This document shows, one piece after another, positions 23,485 through 36,246 of a DNA stretch of 64,000 nt. The translations under genes and the position numbers were made by a program. Within the stretch, counting starts at the first letter, position 1. Every line of letters starts with the position of its first letter. The DNA is taken from assembly GCA_008360955.1 (NCBI GenBank), contig LUCM01001584.1:62001-126000 (forward strand). The letters are read 5' to 3'. The DNA is from Fasciolopsis buskii. Lineage: Eukaryota; Platyhelminthes; Trematoda; Plagiorchiida; Fasciolidae. The notes under the pieces were generated by a model. It saw only the letters and a program-made list of their open reading frames with translations, did no database searches and was not told where the DNA came from.

Positions 23485-25483
23485 GTTTCACGAAGATCGA
23501 CTGGAGAACTCAGTTGTGAAAAGTAAAAATTGAGCAAAGGGGATTTAAAACCGGTGACAGACCACGTTAGGGAGGCAGAACACGGTTGTAGCCCATTCGT
23601 AGTGGGATGAACGCAGTGGTGCGGTGCACCGGTTTGCAGTGTCCCACTCCGGAAGCGAGTAATTACCAGCCCACATCAATCATCCGTCAGCATTGCAACT
23701 GGTAACTTTTCGATGCGAAATCCTTGTGTGAGGGAGTGGATGGCTAGTCGACATTGTGCCCGAGGATGATAAACATACCTCATAGAGTATCGGTGATTGA
23801 GCGATGATGGACTGTGCTAGATAAATGGCGATCAATAAGCAAGCTTGGATGTGATTTGATCGCCCTGACAGTGGAAAAGTACAAGCTGAGACCATCGTAT
23901 CTCATTGGTTGCAAGCTGCCGGTCGACGCAATGGGAAGCCTGTGGATATGCAAGCTGAAAAAGTTATGTCCTGCTTTGTGCTGACCCACTGGGATGAGAG
24001 GTCCGGGTTCGACAACAAAAAGAGATTAACTTAATCAGTGAAAAGCATCAAAGAACCAGTCGAGGCGCGACCCGGACAGCCGATGTATTAATGGTGGTCA
24101 AAGGAGCAGGTATACAAACAAAATAGCCAACAATAGTGAAACGAAATTTTGTGCTGGTTCATTCTGCCCGTTTTCGCTTGAGTTAGATGGTGCAGAGGAC
24201 ACCGATGGAGAGGCACCGCAACAGCATCTAAACGGTACAAAGCGCCTTGTTCGTGTTGAATCCGTTATGTGGATAAAAATAACAACTCATAACCGCAGAT
24301 ATGGAACAGCATGATTTTCATTAGAATCATCCTTATAATGGTTGTCTGCAGTTTTGAATTATTTTACCCATTTTCTTTGAAAACCGTCTGTTTTCACAGT
24401 AATTTTAGTGCCCGAAGCTGATGTTAGCAGGGAACTCAAGGCCGCTCGTGGTGATGGAAAAGTCAGGTGATGTGCTCCGCTTTTGCACTTAATAAATAGT
24501 TCTCTAGATCAGACTTTAAAGGTTAGCGAGGAAAACATTTTGCTTCTTTTACTTTTCCAAAAGCGTATCAGAAAAGGGTTGAATTCAGTTAAAAGTTTCC
24601 AAATTGAAGTAGCTCAACGGTGCCAGGAATAGGTATTAGGACCTTAGAGTCCAGCATTTGGAATGTTGATCATATAACCACTGCGAATCTCTAAGACTAA
24701 CCTATTCAGCTGAGTACGTGTAATCTATGAAATTGTTGGTGAAAGTAATTGGTTCGTCTGAACAACTCTTGTGAATCTGTTCTTGCTGAGACCATAGCTG
24801 CTATTAAACTAAACTTTTAAGTATTATCTACTGATAAAACAGTTGTATACGTCTATTTATAGGTGCAATTTCTACTATTCGATTTTTGGGAACAAGCTCT
24901 CTTCCCGAATATGGCATATCAACTTATGCCCACAAAGTTTGGAAAACGAATGAAACAGAATACCCTCCTCTCTTAAATCTTACCCTCGGTGTAATCCTTG
25001 AAAACGGCAATTCGACGTTTTCCAATTTGTTTTGTGATGGTTTCTGTCAAAGCAGCTTTTCTTCGACTCGCATTGCATGCATTTAGGGTGGCTCGAATGT
25101 GTTCTGTGGCTGCCACGAGATGTTCCTTTAGAGAGAATCAGAAAGTAAGACCTGAAACTTGGAGCAAAAACGTAACTAATCAAAAGTCGAAGTGAACGCA
25201 GTGTGATCAATACCGGGCTTTATGGCCTTTAAATTTTCACATTTTCATAACAAGATCATTGCGTTTTTACTTCACATTGCAAAATCGGAAGCCAAAGAAT
25301 AGTACCTTAGGTGCAATATAATAATTTTGTCTTGGTAATATTTATATTTTGTGGAGAATGTTCTGGACAACAGTGATAGCTTCGTTTTTCTCAATGAAAC
25401 CTCGGTTTTGTCGACGCGAACGAACATTCCGTGTTGATACGCTCCGGTGCATGTGTTCATAATTGGGCCAGCCCATGTTTCAG
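23485..25483. other. No recognisable gene
   Basis: The 23.57-24.25 kb part is visibly richer in GC than its neighbours and has a few overlapping frames of about 70 codons, which could be an old unrecognised repeat. The rest, including 25272-25511, may hold downstream remains of the receptor-like pseudogene: a minus-strand frame begins 'MVNRRIARIAE' just after it, in another frame. I see nothing else. Confidence 0.4.
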
Positions 25484-26026
25484 CTATTCGTGCGATGCGC
25501 CTATTGACCATGAATAATGGAAGACCCCAGGGATGGCCGAGTAAGTCTGCAGGTACATTTCAAGTGTTTTCACACCAAATCGGCCGACATTCTCAGTGAA
25601 ATAAGGCATAACCAAAATAGTCGAGGCGAAGACTGTAGCAACACTGCACGAAGCTACAATCAACTTGATCCAATAGAATCGGGATTTGCGAAGATAGGTG
25701 CAAAACCACCAAAACCAATCAAATGCTAACATGATTATATTGAACAGACTGAGGTTGTTTTGTAAAATAAAGGGGTAAAGACTTGCCCATAAGTAGACGA
25801 ATACACTCCCATTTATTATTTCAGATGAAAGATTTACGTGATAAGTTACTTTGTACAGTACCAAAATGATACATCCCAAAATGTCCCAAATGAACTGGAG
25901 ACGGAAGAGAAGACGTGTGACGGGAAAACCGACTTTCACGTGACCAGTCACGAAGAGCGCGCGAAAGTTCGCCACGAGATCCGATCCAAGCGCCATCCAG
26001 ACTGTTGCATTTTTCAGTACGATCAG
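25484..26026 (-). pseudogene. Rhodopsin-type GPCR-like pseudogene (flatworm orphan type)
   Basis: This is the longest protein-like frame in the window: 170 residues from the Met at 25994-25996, and open 10 codons further upstream to a TAA at 26027-26029. It has several hydrophobic segments in a GPCR-like order. A TM1-TM2 loop with 'GFPVTRLLFRLQF' (residues 23-35) leads to TM2 (about 35-48). A loop Trp (W70) precedes TM3 (about 72-92), which ends in 'AFDWFWWFCTY' where class A receptors have a D-R-Y/F motif. TM4 is about 109-130, followed by an extracellular loop and the start of TM5 ('TYSAIPGVFHYSW', 151-163). Flatworm orphan rhodopsin-family receptors have a similar layout. Against function: the Arg of the DRY motif is Trp, TAA cuts the frame where TM1 should be, the frame ends at TM5, and TM6-TM7 are not seen. 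It could instead be one exon of an unusual receptor. Family assignment rests on pattern recognition only. Confidence 0.5.
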
Positions 26027-26284
26027 TTAGACGGACCACGGATTTGTTGTTGTTTGGTTCATTCGAATGAGTTGGATTCGGAGAACATGACCACGGTTTA
26101 CATAAAACGACGCTTTCTATATCCAATATAGCTAGCCATCAATTCCCATAGGCTGAGACTCGCCAGCCACATATGACAGGACGTATGAGCTGACAAGACG
26201 AATCATCATCAGGCACTCAGACATTTGATCTCAAGTTATTCCTGGGTGAAAAGCAATATACGTTACGTAAATTGCGAAAAGTAA

Positions 26285-26420
26285 ATTCTCGACTCAGAAT
26301 CGTTCGTCCCGGGTTCGCGTCCCAGTTCGGGCGCGGTCCATATGCACTGCTCATCATTCCTAACAAGCATCAAACAGCTGCTGTACACCGCTTCGATCGT
26401 TTCTTTATCGTCACTTGACC
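26285..26420 (+). mobile_element. tRNA-derived SINE-like copy 3
   Basis: B-box-like 'ggttcgcgtcc' at 26312-26322, preceded by 'atcgttcgtcccg' as in copy 4. The body carries 'cccagttcgggcgcgg', 'atatgcactgctcatca' and 'cattcctaacaagcatcaaa', matching copies 1 and 2. The A box is eroded or truncated. It lies about 390 bp upstream of copy 4 in the same orientation. Confidence 0.6.
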
Positions 26421-26662
26421 GATCATATCACATGGCGAATGAAGTATTTCATGAAAACATTCAATCTCTTACTATTAACATGTACTAAGTAATCAAGCTC
26501 TGCAGGTCATGTCCATATCCTTCGTCGTACTTAGGCTACCTGCGGAGAAGTCACCTGTCACTAGGGGTCAATTGCTGTGCGCTAGAGGCCCGTGGCCGCC
26601 CAAATCAGTGACGGATAGGTGCAGCATTATGTAATGACGTTCAGCAAAACCGTTCAGAACCT

Positions 26663-26725
26663 GCCCGGTATCGTGATGGCTAAGCGTTCGATTTAAAATC
26701 GTTCGTCCCGGGTTTGCGTCCTTGT
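26663..26725 (+). mobile_element. tRNA-derived SINE-like copy 4 (head only)
   Basis: A-box-like 'tggctaagcg' (26677-26686) and B-box-like 'ggtttgcgtcc' (26711-26721) at tRNA-like spacing. The stretch 'aatcgttcgtcccgggtt' is the same as in copy 3 (26298-26315). The shared SINE body does not follow; instead 'gttgagttgaagtttcttta' begins, so either the copy is truncated or this subfamily has another body. Confidence 0.6.
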
Positions 26726-27539
26726 TGAGTTGAAGTTTCTTTATCAAAAGAAGCTGATGTTGAATGTCTGAGTGATGACACGTGCGCACCAATAAAGTTT
26801 CGGTGATTGATTAGCACAACCACTTAAGGCAGACAATCCAAATGCATGCAGTTAAACCGTTTGAACTGGCTAATTGCTCAATTCATCATTCATGCATCCA
26901 AAAACTGAAGTGTATAACACACAAATAAAAGTGCCCAGCGGATATGAGAATCTGAGTGCAATAGCATATCTGAGTTAAGTGACATTCGAACACCCTATGA
27001 TACCCTCCACTTTTGGTTTCCATCAGGCACCTGTAGCTCCACAGAGCGGATGTAGTCATCAGTGGTCGCGCCTTGACAAACCGCTCGACAGGCTAACTAC
27101 ACCCGGCTGACGGCAAAACAATTTAAAAATTTGGATGAGAAGGCATCCGACATGCAATGAACGGTACTCCGGAATAGATTGATGAGGTTCGTTGGATCCA
27201 ACGACCGCCCGGGAAACTCATCCAGTCAACGGCGTTGCACGGACTCTTAGGTTGGAGAAAGTTCTTCCAAATGGTGGCTTACTTCTTAATGAGCCACCGA
27301 CTAACATGCATCAAGATTACCCCGGAAGCGCTGGGCGTCCCGAAATGCTAAAGTACCAGGAAAAGGTGCATAAATCGTTTTGTCGGTCCCCGGCTCCTAA
27401 CATTTGAATTTCCTCTTGCCCGACAGACAGCACCTGGTTGCGCACCGGCTAGAGGTGTCATCTCGGAGAGACCTCGCACTATTTCCACGTATCTTCATGG
27501 ATTTTGTTCTGTCTGTTGTGATCATGCTACGGCGTCCCC
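26726..27539. other. No clear gene; possible upstream LINE remnant
   Basis: The + strand from about 27.03 kb may be upstream sequence of the LINE endonuclease fragment that follows, but frames are broken and no motif convinces me. Two unrecognised 70-codon frames lie at 27192-27407 and 27404-27625. Confidence 0.35.
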
Positions 27540-27851
27540 AATCAGTGGCAAGCTATGTGCTCTCCTGGTGGTCGTATGTATCTAACTGGAAGAGGTTGGG
27601 ACTCCCTCAAAGTGCCAGTAGATGAGAATATCCATCACACATTAGGGATATTTGGCCTATGTGAGCGATTGGAAAATGACGGTCACTTCGCCGTGTTTTC
27701 CGATCTCGGTCTAATGGTATCCACCGGCACCTGCTTTCAACATCCAAAATGGAATGTCCCAAAGTCGTGCTCCAACGACAGTGCAATAACGCGCCAGACC
27801 GACTATATCTCAATGGGCACCATGGAGCAAGGACTGTTAGATATACCATGA
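27540..27851 (+). mobile_element. LINE endonuclease domain remnant
   Basis: The + frame at 27555-27851 (98 residues) reads like the C-terminal half of an AP-type endonuclease from a non-LTR retrotransposon. After a 'GLCERLENDGHFAVFSDLG' helix comes 'VSTGTCFQHPKWN', which aligns with the usual 'GGTxFxHxxxHKxTW' strand. 'RQTDYISMG' then sits at the place of the family's 'xQIDHIxI' block. The final catalytic His region (SDH) is not visible, and the conserved Ile of QID is Thr. The frame ends at 27849-27851, and no RT follows in the same orientation before the minus-strand LINE at 29.2 kb. It is a dead fragment. Confidence 0.72.
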
Positions 27852-29210
27852 CGAATTCGTGAATGCATACCAGTCATTCAAAAGTTCGAAACACTGGTTG
27901 TTACCCCAAGTAGAGATTTGATGTTCGTGTTATCTAAAGCCGAAAGAGATTGCATGCAACATGGTGGCTGCTAATCTGGAGATAAGTACTTCAAAGAGAA
28001 GCTTTTCATGACTTCGCAAAACCCACCACACGCTACTCGTATGAAGAGGTTTATCCTTTCGAATATCGGGATTCTACTATCCAAGCAGACGATCAGCCCC
28101 GAAATGGGATTAAGCTTCATTGAGAGTGCTCCAAGACAGTCTTCTTACAGCTACGCAAGACATTGTGGTCTCGCAGCTAAGTCAGTTTCTTCAGGAAGCG
28201 GCACATTTATCGAGATGCTAACCGTCCAATCATTACGTAAGCATTTAAAACCTAGCCACTGTGTGAAGACCATGCAAACAGCTCTAAAGTTCCGATCATG
28301 GGTAGCTTTTTTACGTGGTCGAGATCAAGTGGCCAGATAGCTTCTCAAAAGCCAACTTACGTCACCTCGCTGTGGACGTCGAACGGCTTTCGGCGATCTT
28401 ACGGTAGTTTGGCCATATTAGTCGCCCATCCAAAACGCATAAAAGGAAGAATAAATGGAATTAAGCGCCAAAACTACGGGATGTCCAGAGGGTGAGACAT
28501 CCGCCGACGACTGTTTTGAAGTGAAGTTGCTCCAAATGCGCAATAATTCATTCCAAATTTAAATAAATGCAGTAAAACGACATTCCAAGAGTTCGCTGAT
28601 TCTGAACTTCACAAACAACTTCCTGAAATTGCTAATTGGCTGACAAAGTAGATGCATATCTTGTGATCTGTGGCACTCATAAACTTGAATTTTTCCACAA
28701 TTTTACGTCTGATAACCCAATGGCTGGCCGAGTATTACTGAGCCTTGAGTTTGATTCATTACATTCATCCACAGGCCGCAGTCAGTGATTCTATTTGTTT
28801 CTTAGCCTAAGCTAAAACCATACAAAGATATTTTGTGATGCAACAGGTGACATTTGAATGAACTGAGCAGTACCTACTCCGTTTTGTTGCGATCAGTCAC
28901 AGTCTTCTGTGGTATCACGAGGCTTCCTGATGCATTTTGATCGATCGAACGAGTCAGTTTGCCGATGCAGTGTGATTCAGCCAACCAAAGCAGTAAAACA
29001 ATTCTGTTGTACATTTGGACTTCCAGGCACAAAATCATTTAATTCCCTGTCGTCTTTATTGTGTGTTTATGCGTAAACACACCTAATTCAATTCATTGCA
29101 ATGATTCGTCAAATCTTGGCTTCGACAATGATTTAAAAAAACTCAGGAATAAGAAAACAGAGTTACATATATATGTAGATATTTATAAAAGCATACATAT
29201 GCACCTTATA
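27852..29210. other. No clear gene; possible LINE linker, then AT-rich DNA
   Basis: The first 650 bp may be the endonuclease-RT linker of the preceding LINE, but frames shift and stop repeatedly. From about 28.5 kb the sequence is AT-rich and unassigned. An imperfect ATAT-rich stretch at 29166-29200 directly precedes the 3' end of the LINE on the minus strand. Confidence 0.4.
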
Positions 29211-31140
29211 AACAAACATGGTGCCGACACAGCAACACGTAAATTGAACTAAACGGAAGACTGAAAAATAAGACGGAACCATTAAAAAATCCCAACAAAA
29301 CAACTCCATTTTTGTGTTTTCACCTTACATATTTCCCGAGTTCTGTTTGTTTTCGGATTACTTTTATGGAAATGAGTTCCACAAACAGGTCACACACCAT
29401 TCGCGTCATTGACTTCAGTTCTGAGTCTTATTTCTCAGCGTCTCCAACCAACAACAATCCTCATCTCTTTGGTCCCAAACCGGGAATGACAGAAGCACCA
29501 GACGAGGCCAAAGCCGAAACCAAATCCTTCGTACCTCCACAACAAGTCATAGCTTGACAGTCACGTCGCTTCTTTCGACCTTATCCGACATGTGCAAAAA
29601 GAGCACGAAAAGACAAACGATAGACAAGCATACACAACGCGTGTCCAAGCCACCAAAGGCGACGTGGAGCGATTATCTCAGTCATAGGACGAATGTTTGC
29701 ACCCAACACATGACCACGCACCTCGTCATTGCTCACCCCATATTCCCACCACATGCGAGCAACGCTTCGGAGACATCAGTTGTCGAACACAGAAAGTCGC
29801 CGCGCATGCTCAACACGGATAGACCAAGTCTCACAACCGTAAAGCAGAGAACCACGAACAGTGAAACTGAACACTATTCCCTTGAGTGAAAACCGAATTT
29901 GATGTCGATGCCACAAGTGACGTAGGTTTTTCAAAGTTGCTCTGGCTTTCGGCATTCGTGATGAGACCTCCAAATCAACAAACACCTCTTTCATGTGTGA
30001 TCAGGCCTCTGAGTTATTGACTAACTCTAACCGATCACCACAGAGGGTTAGTGCAAGCCCAAACTTCTGCCAGTCTTGCACAAGTGCTCCGTATTTTGAA
30101 TATGTAAAGAACATTCTATATTTGGATATCTGAATCGCCTAGCTGTCCAGCGGCATTTAATTGGCTGCGGATTGTCACTCAGCAAGGCGATATGGTCGGC
30201 ATACTTAAAGTCGAAACCTTTGTTCTCTGGTAGCAGCTTAACTCCACCGTCTGATAGATCAGATAAAGCGTTCTCTTGAACATCCAGGACAAATCTAAAT
30301 ACAACTGCAGATTTAGTGGGAAATCTTGCCCTACTCCACTGTAGACAAACAAAGGTTGCGAACGCTGGCCATAATCGCTGACTCGACCTGAGATATGACA
30401 CTGCGACACAATGAGGGATGACGCTAACTTTTCAGGTAATCCATTCCCTCATAATCAGTGAAATTGTGCAGACCTATCAACATATTTAGAAGCTACCTGA
30501 ATGTCCAAGAACTCGATTTTTGACCTTTTTAAAATAGAACGGTGTTCTAACACCCGTCGGGGACTGAAGATTTGATTGACGCATTCATGACCAACGCAAA
30601 CCTTATCCTGTTCCTCAAGAGTTTGCCCTTCACACATGCTGAACATCTGCGAAGAAGGACGAACCAAAACAGCTTTGATGCTATTGGGATTAGGCTAATG
30701 CCCCCCATGATTATGGTAATCGCTGCTCAAGCTCTTTTTGAAGATGGGGACGACGGTCGCTTCCCCCCATGAGGAGGAGACTTTTTCGAAGTAGCAGACC
30801 TTTGAGAACAACACTGGATGTTCTCTAACCATTCCCATTCCTCCTTCTTTAAATAAAGCTCAGGAAAGACCACCGGATCCCGGCGCTTTACGACGTCCTA
30901 AAGCCCAGATTTCCCTAAGGATCGCCTCATTTGGTGGATCTGTTGTAACAGGTCATCAGAAGCTTCCTGGAATAGCTACGAGAGGCAGTGACGACGAAAG
31001 CCAGTTAAATTTTGCTTAAAAGTCCTCCGCTCGGCTTACAAGATGGCAGCGCAGGTTGTGGATTGGCGAACAACCAGCTTCACGGATCGCTTCGCTCACT
31101 TTTGTATTTCTCAAAGCAGACTCTTCAATTCTTGAAAATG
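29211..31140 (-). mobile_element. LINE, 5'-truncated RT ORF, copy 1
   Basis: Minus-strand reverse transcriptase and C-terminal region of a non-LTR retrotransposon, readable in order through frameshifts and stops. 'GEATVVPIFKK' (about 30.73-30.77 kb) is followed by 'CVNQIFSPRRVLEHR' (about 30.55-30.60 kb; usual form 'CxDQIFxLRxxLEHR'). 'FKYADHIALLSDN' (about 30.19 kb) is the catalytic YADD block with its second Asp changed to His. Next come 'ARATLKNLRHLWHRHQIRFS', 'SLLYGCETWSIRVEHARRLS' (29776-29994) and, in another frame, 'ARMWWEYGVSNDEVRGHVLG' and 'WLGHALCMLVYRLSFRALFA'. The 3' end near 29211 meets an ATAT-rich stretch. The upstream end fades at about 31140, some 140 bp from the long (TA)n tract at 31279. 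The layout suggests an RTE/CR1-related clade; the exact clade is not decided. Confidence 0.88.
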
Positions 31141-31276
31141 ATGACTAGCCAAAGGAGCTTGCAGTGTAAAAGTTATCCATTGAATTTGTAGTTCTAATGC
31201 AGTTATCTCAAGCTACTGACATTTGCAATGGTTTAATTGACAATTGCAGTACTTCTCAAGGAACACTGAAAGCCGA

Positions 31277-31278
<2 letters not shown>

Positions 31279-31331
<53 letters not shown>
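31279..31331. repeat. (TA)n microsatellite, long and pure
   Basis: About 53 bp of uninterrupted TA, the longest simple repeat in the window. It lies just beyond the 5' side of LINE copy 1. Frames across it encode only Ile-Tyr repeats and are not genes. Confidence 0.97.
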
Positions 31332-31333
<2 letters not shown>

Positions 31334-31525
31334 CTCACTCATCCGGATACTACTTGCTGCTTCTATATATACATATTTATATTCTGGGGCATTCTGACCT
31401 CGTTTCTAAGGTTGGCTCAGCCCAACTGACAAAGAAGTATCAACGAATCACAGTTGTGCTTCTTCCGTGGACTCTTCGACGAAGAGCTTTCATGAACACT
31501 CCTGACGCTGCAAATTCGTTTCTGG

Positions 31526-31582
31526 TGATATATATATGTATGTAAATATACATGTATATGAATATATGTATATATATGTATA
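31526..31582. repeat. Impure (TA)n/(TG)n microsatellite
   Basis: TA-rich run with regular G and C interruptions, about 200 bp after the pure (TA)n tract. The two may be one older tract split by unique sequence. Confidence 0.85.
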
Positions 31583-34500
31583 CAACATTGGTTTGAAAAC
31601 ACGCATCGTGCCAACGCACCAACATGCAGAAGGAACTACATAGAATGCGAACAGACAAGGGAAAAAACGGTAAACCGTAACAAACCAAATGTTCTAAGGC
31701 CAAGAACAAATCAACCATCAACCGCTTACTGAACACGGAGTTGTTGTTCCTGACCTGTTGTGGTTACGGTTACTTCGAACGCAAAGGAAATGAGTGACCT
31801 TTCAGTACAGCAAACCGTCTGTTTTTGGTCATCGCTTCCCTTATTCATTCAGTTTTCAATGAGAAGAAAAAAACAACTGGAAGAATTCCGACGAGTTTGA
31901 AGATATGTACGAAATTATTTTTGGCATCCGGAGAACCTGGGAATTGTTCATGGTAAAATATCAACGTGTTTTCTCGTGTCAAGACAGTTACCAAAGAATC
32001 ATCGTTTGGATATATAGCGCTCAGTTCTGCTTTTTTATTGAAAGTAGAGGATGAACTTTCTCGTATATATTTGGCAACTGGTGTCATAGCTATACTGTCT
32101 TCAATGGATAAAATACCAACCCAAAACTAATAGACTTCACACCAAAACTTTAAGCTAACCACATTTGAACAGTCGGAGGATTTCCATTGGTCAGTGCATC
32201 AATTTTAAAGAACTATTAGTGTACGCTGCTGAATCGATTATTCTCACATGACAATTGTGATTACTCAGTTGTTGCAACACGGTACTTTTCGTATCTTCTC
32301 AAGCATTCGGCGCTATTCTAGTAAAAACAGATCTGGTTATTGAATTCCCCATATTAGTTTTATACCGGTTAAATCACGAATGGTTCATACACCATGCGCG
32401 CAAGACTATCTGTTGTATCACAGGCATTAGCCACGGATTGATTCACCGTAGTTAACTTCATGTCAATCGCTCATAGCACCACGTTCGTCACTTACAAGCT
32501 CAAAAAAGAGATTGTTCAATATACACAGTATTCGGAGGCGCTCCACTTTGGCATCATTAGAAATTCTGCTTGTGAACAAAACATTTTAAAATTTCAGAAG
32601 GCGACTTTCCTCCAGAGAAATCTACGGTAGATTATTCTAGCATACGCGATAGCAGATCCGATTAGAAGATGGTATGGTTGGTTTTTATGCTCACCTACCC
32701 AAATGGTTCCCAGCTACTTAGACTGATCGCTTGATTCAGTTTCTTGTTCTAGTTAGCCGAATGAACCGACTACTCATCGACATTGAACGACTGGGATAAA
32801 CTTTTGGTTGTGCACAGAACGGCGAAATTTTTGTTTGGGTCTCAATTCTTGACTACAGGTTTGATTTGGGTCTATAGATCTGGGTCATCCATAGAAAGAG
32901 ATATAACTCAAAACGTTTTGCAATCAGTAATTCATTTTATCACTATTATTGATATTTTGTCTGGAATTTGGGTAGTTTTTACCCTTCAGATTTTCTTTAA
33001 GTTATCACTACTTAAGTGAATGCGCTCGAACAGGATGCCGATTTGCTGAGATTGCTTTAAACGACGACTTGCGAGAATACGGATGACTCGATATGACTGG
33101 TGTACAAAAACATCTCTACTATGTACCAACATTGTTTCAAAAACTTGTAGCCAGATTGATGAGCAAATAAGTCTTGACGTGCGCTATCTGAGGTACATGA
33201 ACATTCATGTCCATTGGATAAATCAGAACTAGACCATAATGCTAACGCCGATCCCAAATTTCCGACAAGATTAACAAACCCGGGACCAAATTTGTCATCT
33301 TCTAAATATCAGCCACAAAGTCACTGATGCGGCCTAGACTGGGCAGCCAGATGCAAGTGAGCTTGCTTTGACTCCCATAAAATATATGCGCTAAAGTTTC
33401 TGGCTTCACTACTCTATTGTCGGCCATCCCAAAACTTTTCTGCTTTGCCCAGTCGAATTTTGATGTATACATATTTACGTATCATACGAAACGTTCCATG
33501 ACAAATTTGTTACACTTAGTGACGTAGCTGGATGGACAATTTACAGGCACATATATCTAGTCCTTGTGCTGACAACCGGCTTCTTATTTCTCTACTATTG
33601 CTGCCAAATGGCTTATTCCTTTTGCTGTGCATTCAGCGCCGTTTACTGTTGGGTGAGTGAAAAATGCACATCAGATACGTGGCAACTTTGGGCAAATAAT
33701 CACGCAGTCAAGTGGTCATCAAAAGCACTAGTTTGACCTTTGTTCTTGAAATATGGATAATTATTTATTTACGGACTAAATCTGTCTATTCGTAGAATGT
33801 GTATAGAAAGTAGCCTAATTTTATTGGTTGTATGAGGAGTAATTTCTTGTAAAAGTGATTACTAAAACATTTGGTCAATGCACTTCTTCGAAATCGAAGA
33901 ACTCAATTGATTTAACACTGTCAGATTGCTAATATGGTCACACGTTTAAGATCGGTACATTGTCCTTTTTTTACCTCCATTCGAGACACTTTTCTGTCAT
34001 CTGCATGCAAGCCGAACTTCTTCACCATCGGGTACTACCAAAGGCTGTGGTATTGCTGGAACTCTGATCTAAACTGACAAAATGCGCAGAAGTTGAAATT
34101 CTCATCACCGGCTCCAATGTGTTGGAAAGAAGTTAGTTTCGTCCTAACCCCTTTCACATAAGGTCCTCTGACCTGCGGAAACCTGAAAAACCCTTTACGT
34201 CAACCTAAGAGACCGGATAGTACTAAACTCGGAGTGGAAGTGCAGGCTGGAATAGATTGCCAGGGGTATGCCGAGGAAAGTTAAAATAGCTAATACGTAT
34301 ATGATGGAAAACAGATAAACGTGGTCCTGTTTATTTTCTCATTGTCCGGCCTGTCCATTTCCAAAGGCAATTGGTCTGTGTACAAACGAATGTGAAAGAA
34401 TACTACTGCTAATAATAATTGTCAGATCACTATAGGGGACAAAACCCTTCGTACATTTTTGGAACTGGTAACCAAGACCATCGGAAACCCCGGGTTGTAA

Positions 34501-36202
34501 GCTTGCCGTCAATGTGCAGGTAGCTATACAATTATTTAGTTAACATTTAAGGGTCAAAATGGCAAACCAGGATCACAACGATGCGGTACGCTGGGGTATT
34601 TGTTGTCAAGCCCTTAATATCCACTCGAGAGGATGAAGATGAGTGGCTTTCGCCAATGTTAGGTGGGGTATGCAAAGCATATGTGACGAACAGTGTGCTC
34701 AGAAAGTCCGGACACAAGTGAAAATGTTTTTGCAGTTTCTTGATCATTCGTAGTTTGCCACTTACTACTTGGACTTCTGTCCTGAGCATCGTCAAGGTTA
34801 GAAAAATGCTCAATCCTGATTAATCATTGGCTAGGTCGTCCGTCCTCGATGCGTGTTGGCCAGTTCTATAGCATTTCCGGCATTATTTTGGAATTATGTC
34901 GAAACTATTCAGAAACATCATTCAACTGGTATACATTTGAACCATGATCCATCCTACATGGGTACGTTTTTCCACAGACTTGTGCTAAGGCGAACTGATG
35001 ATCCGTGCATTGCTCTAAGATCTGTGAACTAGTATGCGCTTGCCAAATCTACCCTAGCCGAATTCTGATTACTTCTGGCAGAAATCCGGATAATGATGAC
35101 ACAAACCAAAAATAACGCGGGCAATGGTTTGATGAGCGCAGATGTCTTGAACAAATCGGATAGGAGATGTCACTAATCTATTTCCGTCACCCAGTAGCGA
35201 TTCGTGAAGCAAAGCCGAACACTTTAGTGTGTTCTGGTACCTATGACATCTGACCACTTGTATCACTTGTGAATCACTATAAATGCCAACCTATGATTGG
35301 AACATCGATGTCAGTGTCATTCCGTTGGAATCACTTAGTTAATTTCGTTTGATAGTTTTGCACAAAAATTTACGCAAATTAGCATCTATGCGACTGAGAT
35401 TTGGGCAACACTGAGCACTGGTGGTAAATAATTTTGCATCTAGCTTCACTTTTAAAAAGCACTACTTTGCACTAATAATTATGCCTTATTGTCACTGTTT
35501 ATTTATTTATTCGACTGTCTGTTGAAGATCGCAAACAAGTTTAGCGCAGATGGACAAAACTCAGGGCTGGTTTCAACGACCACTTAAATTATTGGCACCG
35601 TTTGATCAACCATCACACTTATAGTTTAATTTGTTCTTTTTATGATTTATTGAGAAGCAAAGCTACATGGGTCATTTCAGTACTATGGTTCCTCAAGAAG
35701 ACTTCCGTGGTAAGGACTGATTGCTTTGCAACCAACGGTACAACATCAAACGAAAGACAGAAATTGATGAATCTTGCATCAATTTATTTCTCGGCATTTA
35801 GACAACTTTTGAGCGCCATTGTAATTAGACTGGCGTCCGTCTTTCTGGATGCCATCTCTACCGGGTGTATAATGTTTATTCACTGTTGATCATTTTGCCT
35901 CCAACGTTTTCACGATTCTTGGTAAAAGCACTACTGATGAATGATGAATCATCAAGCGGACAAATTATATTTTCCCGGTACACAAATTAAATCAAAACCT
36001 CCAATTGTTGCATTTTTCACCTACTCACTGCAAACCTCCGGTTATCAACAGGCGATGGGAATGTTATGAACGTTCCCATGTGTGTGTATGTGATGTTGTT
36101 GGAAGAGGAGTTCGCGTGGCTTTTCTGTCAATTTACATGGACCGGCAAATTTTGGCACACTCAGTTTTAACGGATTTTGCGTAACAAATTCGACTGTGTG
36201 CG
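31583..36202. other. No recognisable gene
   Basis: AT-rich with short frames. The longest (34547-34813 minus, 35602-35889 plus) have no recognised motif. A possible short family A fragment lies at 32173-32196 on the minus strand. A small hairpin lies near 36056-36080: 'atgggaatgtt', a 3-nt loop, then 'aacgttcccat'. Confidence 0.45.
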
Positions 36203-36246
36203 CATATAAATGTATATATATATATGTATTCATGTATATATACATA
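36203..36246. repeat. Impure (TA)n microsatellite
   Basis: TA dinucleotide run with G/C interruptions. No retroelement sequence was recognised on either side. Confidence 0.88.

Noticed and set aside
29312..29889. Two overlapping + strand frames (81 and 111 residues), repeated identically at 38996-39573
   Set aside because: They are antisense shadows of the LINE C-terminal region on the minus strand. Their conservation between copies only reflects the identical DNA block.
31197..31429. Frames rich in Ile-Tyr repeats
   Set aside because: Translation of the (TA)n microsatellite, not a gene.
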